In this document: positions 1 to 7,233 of the stretch, piece by piece
How the letters are laid out: every line of letters starts with the position of its first letter
How positions within the stretch are numbered: position 1 is the first letter of the stretch
Source of the DNA: Duganella sp. BJB476
GTDB taxonomy: Bacteria > Pseudomonadota > Gammaproteobacteria > Burkholderiales > Burkholderiaceae_D
Length of the DNA: 64,000 bases
Reading direction: 5' to 3'
Assembly: GCF_003416895.1 (NCBI RefSeq)
Contig: NZ_QVIO01000001.1
Location: 2,072,120 to 2,136,119 of the forward strand
Notes under the pieces: model-generated
Database searches by the model: none
What the model was told of the DNA's origin: nothing
Seen by the model: only the letters and a program-made list of their open reading frames with translations
Position numbers and translations under genes: made by a program

Positions 1-307
1 CGATGCTGGTCACCGCCCGCAGCGGCGTGGCGCGCGGGCCGGAGCGCAGGCCGCTGAAAAATTCGTACATCCGCGGCGACGCCAGCCAGGCCTTGCGCGC
101 CGCGCTATCCGGCAGGTTGCGGATGATGGCGCCGGCCACCGAGCCGCCACAGGTGGCCAGCAACAGGTCCGGCTCCTGGCCGGCGTCGATGGCCGCCGCG
201 TGCATGCCGAGGTAGTAGCCGAAGCGGAAGCCGCCTCCGGCCAGCACCATGCATCGTTGGTAGCGTTGATCTGGTTGGTCTGGTTGGTCTCGCGCGGCGT
301 CGGTCAT
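1..307 (-). CDS. patatin-like phospholipase, N-terminal part (cut by window edge)
   Basis: The first 102 residues are visible; the gene runs off the left edge. The ATG at 307 is followed after about 20 residues by a glycine-rich GGGFRFG segment, then GMHAAA and CGGSVAGA. These match the oxyanion-hole loop and the nucleophile elbow of patatin-type Ser-Asp lipid acyl hydrolases. The elbow reads G-G-S-V-A-G, one residue off the usual G-x-S-x-G, and the catalytic Asp lies outside the window. It is divergent from the PAP2/dual-specificity phosphatase gene 50 bp away, so a role in phospholipid turnover with that module is a reasonable inference. Confidence 0.7.
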   Translation of the reverse strand, partial: MTDAARDQPDQPDQRYQRCMVLAGGGFRFGYYLGMHAAAIDAGQEPDLLLATCGGSVAGAIIRNLPDSAARKAWLASPRMYEFFSGLRSGPRATPLRAVTSI

Positions 308-357
308 GCGTGACATAATGCACCAATTACAACGTTTTTCACAAGGACAGGACGACA

Positions 358-1545
358 ATGAACCGGCATGCCGCACCCAGCATGCAGCAACGCGTGACCC
401 AGCTTGCGCTGAACGGCGCGCTGTTCGGCGTCTGCTACCCGCTGACCAACTACCTGGCGCAACGCCACCAGGAGCTGGGCAACGTCGCGATGGCGTGGGA
501 GGCGGCGCTGCCCTTCCTGCCGTGGATGGTGCTGCCGTACATGACGTCCGGCCTGTTCTTCGTACTGAGTTTTTTGCTGGTGCGCGACCGCGCCGGCCTG
601 TCGGCGCTGAGCCGCCGCCTCGCGTTTGCCACCGTCGTCGCCTGCCTGGTCTTCGCCGCCTGGCCGCTGCGCTTCTCGCTGCCCCGCCCCGCCGTCGACG
701 ACGCGCTGCCCGCCTGGCTGTTCGCGCAACTGGCGGCGGTGGACCAACCCTACAATCAGCTGCCCTCGCTGCACGTGGCCTACTGCCTGATCTTCTGGGC
801 TGCCCTGCGCAGCGCCGTCACCTCGGCGATCATGCGCGCCGCGCTGGCCGCGTGGCTGATGCTGGTGGCGATGAGCACCGTGTTCACCTACCAGCACCAC
901 GCGCTCGATGTCGCCGGCGGCGCCGTGCTGGGCGCATTGGCGCTGCATCTGCTGCCGGCCGACGGCGACGTCCGCAAACCGGTCGCGTTCTGCTACACGG
1001 TGCTGGCCGGACTGGCGGCGCTGGCCTGGTTCGCGCAGGGCGGCTTGTGGTGGTTGTACCTTTGCGCCAGCCTGCTGCTGGTGGCGCGCGCCTACTACCT
1101 CCATCACGCGGCCTTCCTGCACAAGCGCGACGGCCGCTATCCCTTGTGGATCTGGCTGTTGTACGCGCCCTACCTGTGCGGCTATCTGCTGACCTGGCAG
1201 CTGGTGCGCTGGCATGAGCGCCACCGGCCGCCATTCGTGCGCCACAGCGAGGGCCTGTGGGTAGGCCGCCGCCTGACCGAGGCCGAGGCGGCGCAACTGC
1301 CGGCCGATTGCGCCATCATCGACCTGTCCAATGAACTAAGCGAGACGCCGGCGCTGCGCGGCCGCAGCTATCATCACTTTCCGCTGCTGGACCTGCAAGC
1401 GCCGGACGCGCAATCGGCCCGTCCCATCCTGGCGGCCATCAGCGCCCACGCGGCGCAGGGCCGCGCCATTTACCTGCACTGCGCCATGGGCTACCGGCGC
1501 AGCCGCCAAATCGCCCAACTCTACAAGGAGCACTACCAGCAATGA
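358..1545 (+). CDS. PAP2 / dual-specificity phosphatase fusion membrane protein (YnbD-like)
   Basis: A 395-aa protein with several hydrophobic segments. The PAP2 (type 2 phosphatidic acid phosphatase) half shows SLHV near residues 138-141 and H-H-A-L-D near 180-184, equivalent to the C2 and C3 motifs. The soluble C-terminus carries HCAMGYRRS at about 374-382, which fits the Cys-x5-Arg signature of dual-specificity/tyrosine-type phosphatases. Dual-specificity enzymes of the PTPMT1 type dephosphorylate phosphatidylglycerophosphate, so a lipid-phosphate substrate is likely. E. coli YnbD has the same fusion. The stop overlaps the next start by 4 bp (ATGA), indicating translational coupling to the CDP-alcohol phosphatidyltransferase. 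Confidence 0.9.
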   Translation: MNRHAAPSMQQRVTQLALNGALFGVCYPLTNYLAQRHQELGNVAMAWEAALPFLPWMVLPYMTSGLFFVLSFLLVRDRAGLSALSRRLAFATVVACLVFAAWPLRFSLPRPAVDDALPAWLFAQLAAVDQPYNQLPSLHVAYCLIFWAALRSAVTSAIMRAALAAWLMLVAMSTVFTYQHHALDVAGGAVLGALALHLLPADGDVRKPVAFCYTVLAGLAALAWFAQGGLWWLYLCASLLLVARAYYLHHAAFLHKRDGRYPLWIWLLYAPYLCGYLLTWQLVRWHERHRPPFVRHSEGLWVGRRLTEAEAAQLPADCAIIDLSNELSETPALRGRSYHHFPLLDLQAPDAQSARPILAAISAHAAQGRAIYLHCAMGYRRSRQIAQLYKEHYQQ

Positions 1546-2153
1546 GTTTTTCGATCTACCAGTTGAAACCCCAATTCCAGCAACTGCTGCAACCGTTGAT
1601 GCGCGCGCTGGTGCGCTGCCGCGTCACGCCGAATCAGATCACGCTGACGACGATGCTGCTGTCGGTGGCCTACGGCGCGGCGCTGGCGATGCAGCCACAA
1701 TGCGCAGGCCTGTGGGCCGGCCTGGCCGGTTTCCTGCTGCTGCGCATGGCGCTCAACGCCATCGACGGCATGCTGGCCAACGCCACCGGCCAGAAGACCC
1801 GCCTCGGCACGCTGCTCAACGAGATCTGCGACCAGGTCTCGGACGTGGCGCTGTACCTGCCCTTCATGCTGGTGCTGCCCGCGCCGCTGGTGGTGCTGGC
1901 CGTGGCGGCGGCGCTGCTGGCGGAGTTTGCCGGCGTGCTGGCGCTCAGCGTGGGCGCGGCGCGGCGCTTCGACGGGCCGATGGGCAAAAGCGACCGCGCC
2001 TTCTGGTTCGGTCTGCTCGGTCTGCTGGTCGCCTGGGGCGCCGCCCCGCTGCTGCTGAACGGCATCCTGGCGCTGGTGATCGCCTTGTCGGCGTGGACCG
2101 TCGTCAATCGCCTGCGGCAGGCGCTGCGGGCTTCTGCGCCAACGACACCGTAA
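1542..2153 (+). CDS. CDP-alcohol phosphatidyltransferase-family membrane protein (YnbA-like), altered catalytic motif
   Basis: A 203-aa polytopic protein of the family that joins CDP-diacylglycerol to an alcohol. The family motif D-x2-D-G-x2-A-R-x8-G-x3-D-x3-D is present with exact spacing at residues 72-97. It reads N72, D75-G76, A79-N80, G89, N93, D97, so the first and third aspartates and the arginine are all asparagine. The four Asp normally bind the catalytic metals, so the chemistry may differ or activity may be reduced. The product is translationally coupled to the upstream phosphatase and converges on the hydrolase/methyltransferase gene with a 50-bp overlap. The alcohol acceptor cannot be told from the sequence. 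Confidence 0.88.
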   Translation: MSFSIYQLKPQFQQLLQPLMRALVRCRVTPNQITLTTMLLSVAYGAALAMQPQCAGLWAGLAGFLLLRMALNAIDGMLANATGQKTRLGTLLNEICDQVSDVALYLPFMLVLPAPLVVLAVAAALLAEFAGVLALSVGAARRFDGPMGKSDRAFWFGLLGLLVAWGAAPLLLNGILALVIALSAWTVVNRLRQALRASAPTTP

Positions 2154-3897
2154 ATATCCCCTCCAGCCCGATGCGGGTGGCGATCTTGCGGCAGCCCGCA
2201 TGCGCCACCAGTCCATCCATCTCCGCCTGCGGACGCGGACGCATCTGCCACGGCTTGCCCTGGTGGCTGGTCAGGGTCAGCGCGATCATGTCCAGCTGCG
2301 GATGCCAAGGCTGGCCGGTGTAGATCAGGTGGCCGCCGGCGCGCAGCACGCGAGCGATGCCTTGCAGCGAAGCGGCCACCGGCGCGTTCTCGCTGAACAA
2401 TTCGTACAGGCCGGAGACGATGACGATGTCGTACTCGCCCTCCTCCGCGCGGTAGCTGTCGGCGCTGAAGGCATCGCGCAGCTGGTAGTCGATGCCGGCG
2501 CGCAGTTGCAGCTGCTGCGCCAGCGCGCGCGCCTGGTCCAGGTTGTGTTGCGTGTAGTCGCGCAGCGTGACTTCGATGTCGCGGTCCTGGAAGCGCTTGA
2601 TCGTCTCCAGCACGTAACGGCCGGAGCCGCAGGCCACGTCCAGTATCCGCAGCGGCGTCTTGCCGTCATGCGCGGCGATGCGTTCGCCCAGCATCTGCTG
2701 CAACTGGCGCTTGCGCAGGCGGATGCCGCGCCAGCCCACCGCGTCCAGATAGCCCCGGTCCATGATGCCGCCGAACAGGAAGCGGCCGCCGGCCTGGTTG
2801 CGGTAGACGTAATCGAGCGAGGCGCCGGAATCGAAGCCGTGCTGCAGGCCGATCTTCATGCCATTGCTGACCGGTCCCATCATGCCCAGCATCACGCGCT
2901 GCATGCCGAACCAGGCCTTGGCCAGCGGGCCGCAGCTCTGCCCCGCTTGCAGGGCCGCGTACTGGCGGGCGCTGTGGCTGTCGCGGTCCGCGCTCAGGTA
3001 GTGCGACGGCGCCGGCAACGCGTGCTCGAAGCATTGCTCGACGAACTGGCGGCTCGCTTCCAGCGCCACGCTGGTGTCCTGCTCGTAGAACAGCGCGTGG
3101 AAGGCTTCCGGCAAGTACACATAGCGCTTCAGCGGCGACGACAGGCGCTGGTAGAAGTCCTGCTGCGGGCCTTCCTTGACCACGTAGTCCTTGCCGGCGG
3201 TGAGCATCAGCACCGGCGTATCGATGGCGGCGGCGTCCTGCACGATGCGCTGGGCGGTGTCGGCCAGGCCCAGCAGCACACAGGCGGAGATGGCCTTGGC
3301 GATCAGCGGATCGGCGGCGTAGGCTGCCGCTTCCTGCGCCGAGTGGGTCAGCATGCCGGGGCGGATGTAGCTGGTCACGAACAGCTCCGGCTTGAAGCGG
3401 CGGGCGAAACGCAGCGCCGGCTTGGCCAGCGGCACGTACAGGTTGATGTCGAACGCGGCGGCGGCCATGATGACGCCGCGCACGCGCGGTGCGTAGTCGT
3501 GCAGCCAGGTGGCGGCGATCACCGCGCCGACGCTGTTGGCCACCACTAGGATATTCTCCGGCGCGATGCCGTGCGTGGCGACGATGTGGGCGATGAAGGT
3601 ATCGAAATCCTCGACCAACGCCTCGAAGCTGGGCGCGTCGCCGCGCTCGCCGGGCGAGTAGCCGTGGCCGCGCGCGTCCCAGGCGAAGGCCCAGTCCTGC
3701 GTGTAGCCGAACTGCTCCACCAGCGGCTGGATGCGGCCCGAATGCTCATGGCCGCGATGCAGGAACACCAGCGCGCGCTGCGGCCCGTCCTGGCGCGGCG
3801 CCAACGGCTGCCAGGCGCGGTAGAACAGGCGCACGCCGTCCTTGCAGTCGAAGCCGGATTCGGTGGTGCGCCAGGCCAGTGAGCGTTCAGCTTTCAT
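2104..3897 (-). CDS. alpha/beta hydrolase - SAM methyltransferase fusion (YnbC-like)
   Basis: A 597-aa two-domain protein. Residues about 20-290 are an alpha/beta hydrolase with nucleophile elbow A-N-S122-V-G, an Ala replacing the usual first Gly. Residues about 330-590 are a class I methyltransferase with motif I LDVACGSG near 417-428. The same fusion occurs in E. coli YnbC. The gene starts 1 bp after the cytidylyltransferase stop on the same strand, so the two form an operon. A lipid or lipid-headgroup substrate is inferred from the CDP-DAG neighbours. The 3' end overlaps the opposite-strand phosphatidyltransferase gene by 50 bp. Confidence 0.9.
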   Translation of the reverse strand: MKAERSLAWRTTESGFDCKDGVRLFYRAWQPLAPRQDGPQRALVFLHRGHEHSGRIQPLVEQFGYTQDWAFAWDARGHGYSPGERGDAPSFEALVEDFDTFIAHIVATHGIAPENILVVANSVGAVIAATWLHDYAPRVRGVIMAAAAFDINLYVPLAKPALRFARRFKPELFVTSYIRPGMLTHSAQEAAAYAADPLIAKAISACVLLGLADTAQRIVQDAAAIDTPVLMLTAGKDYVVKEGPQQDFYQRLSSPLKRYVYLPEAFHALFYEQDTSVALEASRQFVEQCFEHALPAPSHYLSADRDSHSARQYAALQAGQSCGPLAKAWFGMQRVMLGMMGPVSNGMKIGLQHGFDSGASLDYVYRNQAGGRFLFGGIMDRGYLDAVGWRGIRLRKRQLQQMLGERIAAHDGKTPLRILDVACGSGRYVLETIKRFQDRDIEVTLRDYTQHNLDQARALAQQLQLRAGIDYQLRDAFSADSYRAEEGEYDIVIVSGLYELFSENAPVAASLQGIARVLRAGGHLIYTGQPWHPQLDMIALTLTSHQGKPWQMRPRPQAEMDGLVAHAGCRKIATRIGLEGIFTVSLAQKPAAPAAGD

Positions 3898-3898
3898 T

Positions 3899-4783
3899 TT
3901 AGTGTCCCAGGAAATAGGTGATGAGGAAATACAGCAGCGGCGCAGTCAGCACCAAGCTGTCGACGCGGTCGAGGATGCCGCCGTGGCCGGGTATCAGTTG
4001 CGAGAAGTCCTTGACGCCCAGCACGCGCTTGGCGGCCGAGAACATCAGGTCGCCGCAGAAGCCGCCCAGCGACAGCAGCAGCGCAAAGCCCGCGAGGTGC
4101 ACGGCGTCGGCCAGATGCAGGTAGCGGCCCAAGGTCAGCGACAGCGCGCCGGTGACCACCACACCGCCGGCCAGTCCCTGCCAGGTCTTGTTGGGGCTGA
4201 TGCCGGGCGCGATGCGGTGGCGGCCGAAGATGGTGCCGCTGATGAATTGCGCCACGTCGTTCAACGCGGTCAGCACGTAGAGGTAGAACAGCCAGGCCAG
4301 CCGCACATGCGGCTCCAGCGGCAGGCTGTCGAAGAGAGGCAGGAAGCAGCAGCTGTAGCACAGCACCAGCCACAACAGCCACGCCAGCGCCGGCCGGCTG
4401 CGGCTGCGGAAAAAGATGATGCTCGTGACCGCGATGGCGGGCGGTAGCGCCACCAGCGCCATGGTCGCAGGCAGGAACAGCGCACTGCCGAACACGACGG
4501 CGGCCGGCGGCACGAAGCCGCGTCCGCCAAACGGCGCCAACTCGCGCAAGGCCAGCAGGCCGATCAGCACCGCCAGCAGCGTGGCGCCGAGCGGGTGCAG
4601 CAGCAGGCTGACTGTGACCACCGGGAAGATCCACCACCAGGCATTGACCTGCGCCCGCAGCTGGCTGTGCGGCCGCGCGCGCAGCTTGACGCCCACGCCC
4701 AGCGACGCCATGCCCAGCATCAGGTACAACATGGTGAGCGCGGTCAGGATCTCCGTGCCCAGCAGTGAAAACAGCAATTGCAT
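3899..4783 (-). CDS. phosphatidate cytidylyltransferase (CdsA family, YnbB-like)
   Basis: A 294-aa protein with multiple transmembrane segments. The C-terminus carries the full CdsA signature: S-A-A-K-R, then V-K-D, then P-G-H-G-G-I-L-D-R-V-D at about residues 264-275. The family makes CDP-diacylglycerol from phosphatidate and CTP. Beside CDP-alcohol transferase, PAP2/DSP and hydrolase-methyltransferase genes, this copy is more likely a dedicated paralogue like E. coli YnbB, which is reported to feed MPIase glycolipid synthesis, than the housekeeping cdsA. The start at 4783 has GAGG about 8 nt upstream. It is the first gene of a two-gene minus-strand operon. Confidence 0.92.
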   Translation of the reverse strand: MQLLFSLLGTEILTALTMLYLMLGMASLGVGVKLRARPHSQLRAQVNAWWWIFPVVTVSLLLHPLGATLLAVLIGLLALRELAPFGGRGFVPPAAVVFGSALFLPATMALVALPPAIAVTSIIFFRSRSRPALAWLLWLVLCYSCCFLPLFDSLPLEPHVRLAWLFYLYVLTALNDVAQFISGTIFGRHRIAPGISPNKTWQGLAGGVVVTGALSLTLGRYLHLADAVHLAGFALLLSLGGFCGDLMFSAAKRVLGVKDFSQLIPGHGGILDRVDSLVLTAPLLYFLITYFLGH

Positions 4784-4835
4784 AAATGCCTCAATTATTT
4801 TTAAGGCAATTGTATAGCGTTTTCCGGCAAGTAGC

Positions 4836-6986
4836 TCAGTCTACGGTGATCAGCAGATCGCGCCCCTTGCTGGCGGCGTTGCCGGCGTAGTCCTCGGCCG
4901 TGATGCGCAGCGTGTAGTTGCCGGGGCCGAGGGCGCCGACTTTCCAGCCGCCCGGCGTCAGTTTGCCGTGGATCAGCGTGTTGTTGATGGCGTAGGAAAA
5001 ACGCGTCTCCGCCGCGCCGTGGACGGTGATGCCGCTGGTGGCCGCGTAGGCCAGCTTGACCGCGTCGCGGTTGCGAGGCAGACGGTCGTACAACTGCGTA
5101 ATCAGCGGCTCTTCCATGCCGGGAATGATCTCGCCGTCGGCGTTCAGCAACTGGTAGCCCAGCTTGTACACACCGAGGCGGCGGCGCGCCTGGTTGCCGT
5201 TCATCTGGTCGAAGGCGTCGACCACGATCTGCACTTCGCCCAAGGCGCGCGGAACCAGCAGGCGGCCGTCGGCCTTTTCCTTGAGCGGCTTGCCGCTGCT
5301 GTCGACCAGCGCGATGGACTGGATCTGCGGCGCGATGGTGTCTTCCAGGTCGACGAACGGCAGCGTCAGCGGATTGAGCGCGTCGCCGTTCGGTTTGTAG
5401 TCCAGGTGCACGTGCGCCATGCGGTTGACGGTGCCCAGCGTTTCGCCCACCAGGAAGCGGGTGCCGCGCTTGACGCGCACGGCGGATGGCAAGCCTTTTT
5501 CATCCTTCAACAACTGGAAGCGCGGGTCGAGCGGCTTGTCGTTGGTGCCGCGTCCCACGCGCATGTGAATGTATTGCAGGCCATCGAGCGCCACGCCTTC
5601 CGACAGTTCGCCATAGCCCCAGCTGGCGCTCGGATCGCTGATCTTGCCAGCGGTGACGGCCAGCACCGGCGTGCCGATGGCGGCCTGCACGTCCAGCCCG
5701 GAATGGAAATGGTCGCGGCTTTCGCCGTCGAAGTTGCCGCGTACCTCGCCCATCAGGCCGACCACTTCATGCGCCTTGTCCTGCGGCTTGATCGGCCACA
5801 GCATCGTGGCGCCGTGTGCCGGCGCGCCGGACAGGGGCAGTTCCGGCGCGGCCGGCTCTCCGGCCAGCGCCAGGGCCACGTGGTGCAGGCGGAAGGTGGC
5901 GGCGTCGGTGACGAACAGCGAGCCGTCCTTGGCCAGCGCGAGGCCGCGCGGCGCGTAGAAGCGCACGCTGCCGTCGGAGCCATAGCCCGGCTGCGGCGGA
6001 TGGTCGGCGTCTTCCAGCGTCAGCACTTCGCCGGCCGGGGTGACTTGGGCCAAGCGGCCGTGGGCGTTGCTGCTGACGTAGAGATAGCCGTCCGGCGTCA
6101 GCGCCAGTCCGACCGGCGATTGCAGCAGCGGCGCACGCTCGCCGTCCTTGGCCTGGACCACGGTGCTGACCTTGCCGTCCTTGGCCAGCTTGCGGATCGC
6201 GTGGTTGCCGGTGTCGGCGATGTAGAGCTCGCCGGCGGCGCTCAGCGCCAGGCCGGTGGGCGTGTTGAACAGCGCCTGCACACCGGCGCCGTCGGCATCC
6301 CCGGCGCGACCGCCGCCGGCGATGGTGGTGACTTCGCCGTTGGCGGCGATGCGGCGGATGCGGTCGTTGTAGGTATCGGCCACGTAGACCACGCCGGCCG
6401 CGTCCACCGCGATGCCGATCGGGCCGTTGAATTGGGCGGCCGCGCCACGGCCGTCCTTGTCTCCCGGCAGGCCGTCGCCGGCCAGCGTGCTGACCACGCC
6501 GTCGGGCGTGACCTTGCGGATGGCGTTGTTGCCGGTGTCGGCCACGTACAGGTTGCCGGCGGCATCGATCGCCAGGCCGGACGGGGTGTGGAAGGCGGCC
6601 GCCTTGCCCGCCCCTTCCGCGTAACCCTCAACCGCGCCGGCCAGGGTGGTGGTGGCGCCGTCCTGGGCGATCTTGCGGATGCTGTTGTTGTCGCCGCCGT
6701 CGGCCACGTACAGGTTGCCGGCGCCGTCGACCACCACGCCGAACGGATCGGCGAAACGGGTGCTGCGGCCGCGGCCGTTGTTCGCGCCCGGCATGCCGTC
6801 GCCGGCGATGGAGGTGACGCGCGCGCTCCAGTGCGGCTGCGTGCCCTTCAAGGCCGACGGCCGCGCCACTTCGGCGCCGGCGTCGGCGCTAGGCCGGTGG
6901 GTCAGGATGTAGGCCGCCCCGCCTCCGCCCAATGCACCACCCAGGGCCAGGGCGGCGGCGATTAACTTGAATTGGGTAGGAGTCAC
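4836..6986 (-). CDS. NHL-repeat beta-propeller fused to M23-type peptidase domain
   Basis: The 716-aa product from GTG 6986 begins with a membrane anchor or signal segment (LIAAALALGG...). Six NHL repeats follow, each with a core like LYVADTGNNAIRKV, enough for a six-bladed propeller. An M23/LytM domain comes next with H426/H428 and D432 (HFHSGLD) and H525-x-H527, the usual zinc ligands, then a C-terminal Ig-like region. An upstream in-frame TTG at 7049 would start inside a transcription terminator and has no ribosome binding site, so GTG is preferred. Secretion to the periplasm or surface is inferred. Whether the M23 domain cuts peptidoglycan or is a non-catalytic LytM domain is unknown. Confidence 0.85.
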   Translation of the reverse strand: MTPTQFKLIAAALALGGALGGGGAAYILTHRPSADAGAEVARPSALKGTQPHWSARVTSIAGDGMPGANNGRGRSTRFADPFGVVVDGAGNLYVADGGDNNSIRKIAQDGATTTLAGAVEGYAEGAGKAAAFHTPSGLAIDAAGNLYVADTGNNAIRKVTPDGVVSTLAGDGLPGDKDGRGAAAQFNGPIGIAVDAAGVVYVADTYNDRIRRIAANGEVTTIAGGGRAGDADGAGVQALFNTPTGLALSAAGELYIADTGNHAIRKLAKDGKVSTVVQAKDGERAPLLQSPVGLALTPDGYLYVSSNAHGRLAQVTPAGEVLTLEDADHPPQPGYGSDGSVRFYAPRGLALAKDGSLFVTDAATFRLHHVALALAGEPAAPELPLSGAPAHGATMLWPIKPQDKAHEVVGLMGEVRGNFDGESRDHFHSGLDVQAAIGTPVLAVTAGKISDPSASWGYGELSEGVALDGLQYIHMRVGRGTNDKPLDPRFQLLKDEKGLPSAVRVKRGTRFLVGETLGTVNRMAHVHLDYKPNGDALNPLTLPFVDLEDTIAPQIQSIALVDSSGKPLKEKADGRLLVPRALGEVQIVVDAFDQMNGNQARRRLGVYKLGYQLLNADGEIIPGMEEPLITQLYDRLPRNRDAVKLAYAATSGITVHGAAETRFSYAINNTLIHGKLTPGGWKVGALGPGNYTLRITAEDYAGNAASKGRDLLITVD

Positions 6987-7046
6987 GTTGCGCGAGCCTA
7001 AACGTTGATCGAAAGAAAATATCTTAACCGATCCGGGACGTAGGGG

Positions 7047-7138
7047 CAAAAAAAAGCCCGCTGCGGGAGCGGGCTAAGTCTATTTCCTTGGAGGAGAATA
7101 GAGGAGACAGGTGAATGATGCTGCATCGCGGTATATAA
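7047..7138 (-). ncRNA. candidate small RNA with two CUCCUC anti-Shine-Dalgarno motifs
   Basis: On the minus strand a sigma-70-like promoter, TTGAAA (7172-7167), 16 bp, TATAAA (7150-7145), predicts a start near 7138. About 60 nt later a GC-rich hairpin (arms AGCCCGC/GCGGGCT, 7075-7052) runs into a T-tract ending near 7047. The roughly 90-nt transcript has no evident ORF. It contains CTCCTC-TATT-CTCCTCC between 7106 and 7090, complementary to Shine-Dalgarno sequences, as in many CU-rich riboregulators. It lies downstream of the prc terminator and upstream of the NHL gene. Expression and boundaries are inferred. Confidence 0.5.
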
Positions 7139-7184
7139 ATCCAATTTATATTGGCAATAGCAGTGATTTCAAATGTGAATAACT

Positions 7185-7216
7185 CAAAAAAATGGCCCCG
7201 CAAACTACACGGGGCC
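7185..7216 (-). terminator. intrinsic terminator of prc
   Basis: The arms GGCCCCG (7194-7200) and CGGGGCC (7210-7216) form a 7-bp hairpin with a 9-nt loop. On the minus strand it is followed by a T-tract (7192-7186). It lies 18 bp after the prc stop. Confidence 0.85.
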
Positions 7217-7233
7217 AGACTGACTGTGACAAC

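Noticed and set aside
6987..7049. N-terminal extension of the NHL/M23 protein from TTG 7049
   Set aside because: It would start within the terminator T-tract of the small RNA and has no ribosome binding site; GTG 6986 precedes the membrane segment directly.
7090..7179. Plus-strand GTG micro-ORF (about 23 codons) behind GGAGGAG-type sequences
   Set aside because: The SD-like strings are the complement of the CU motifs. The minus-strand promoter and terminator explain the region better.
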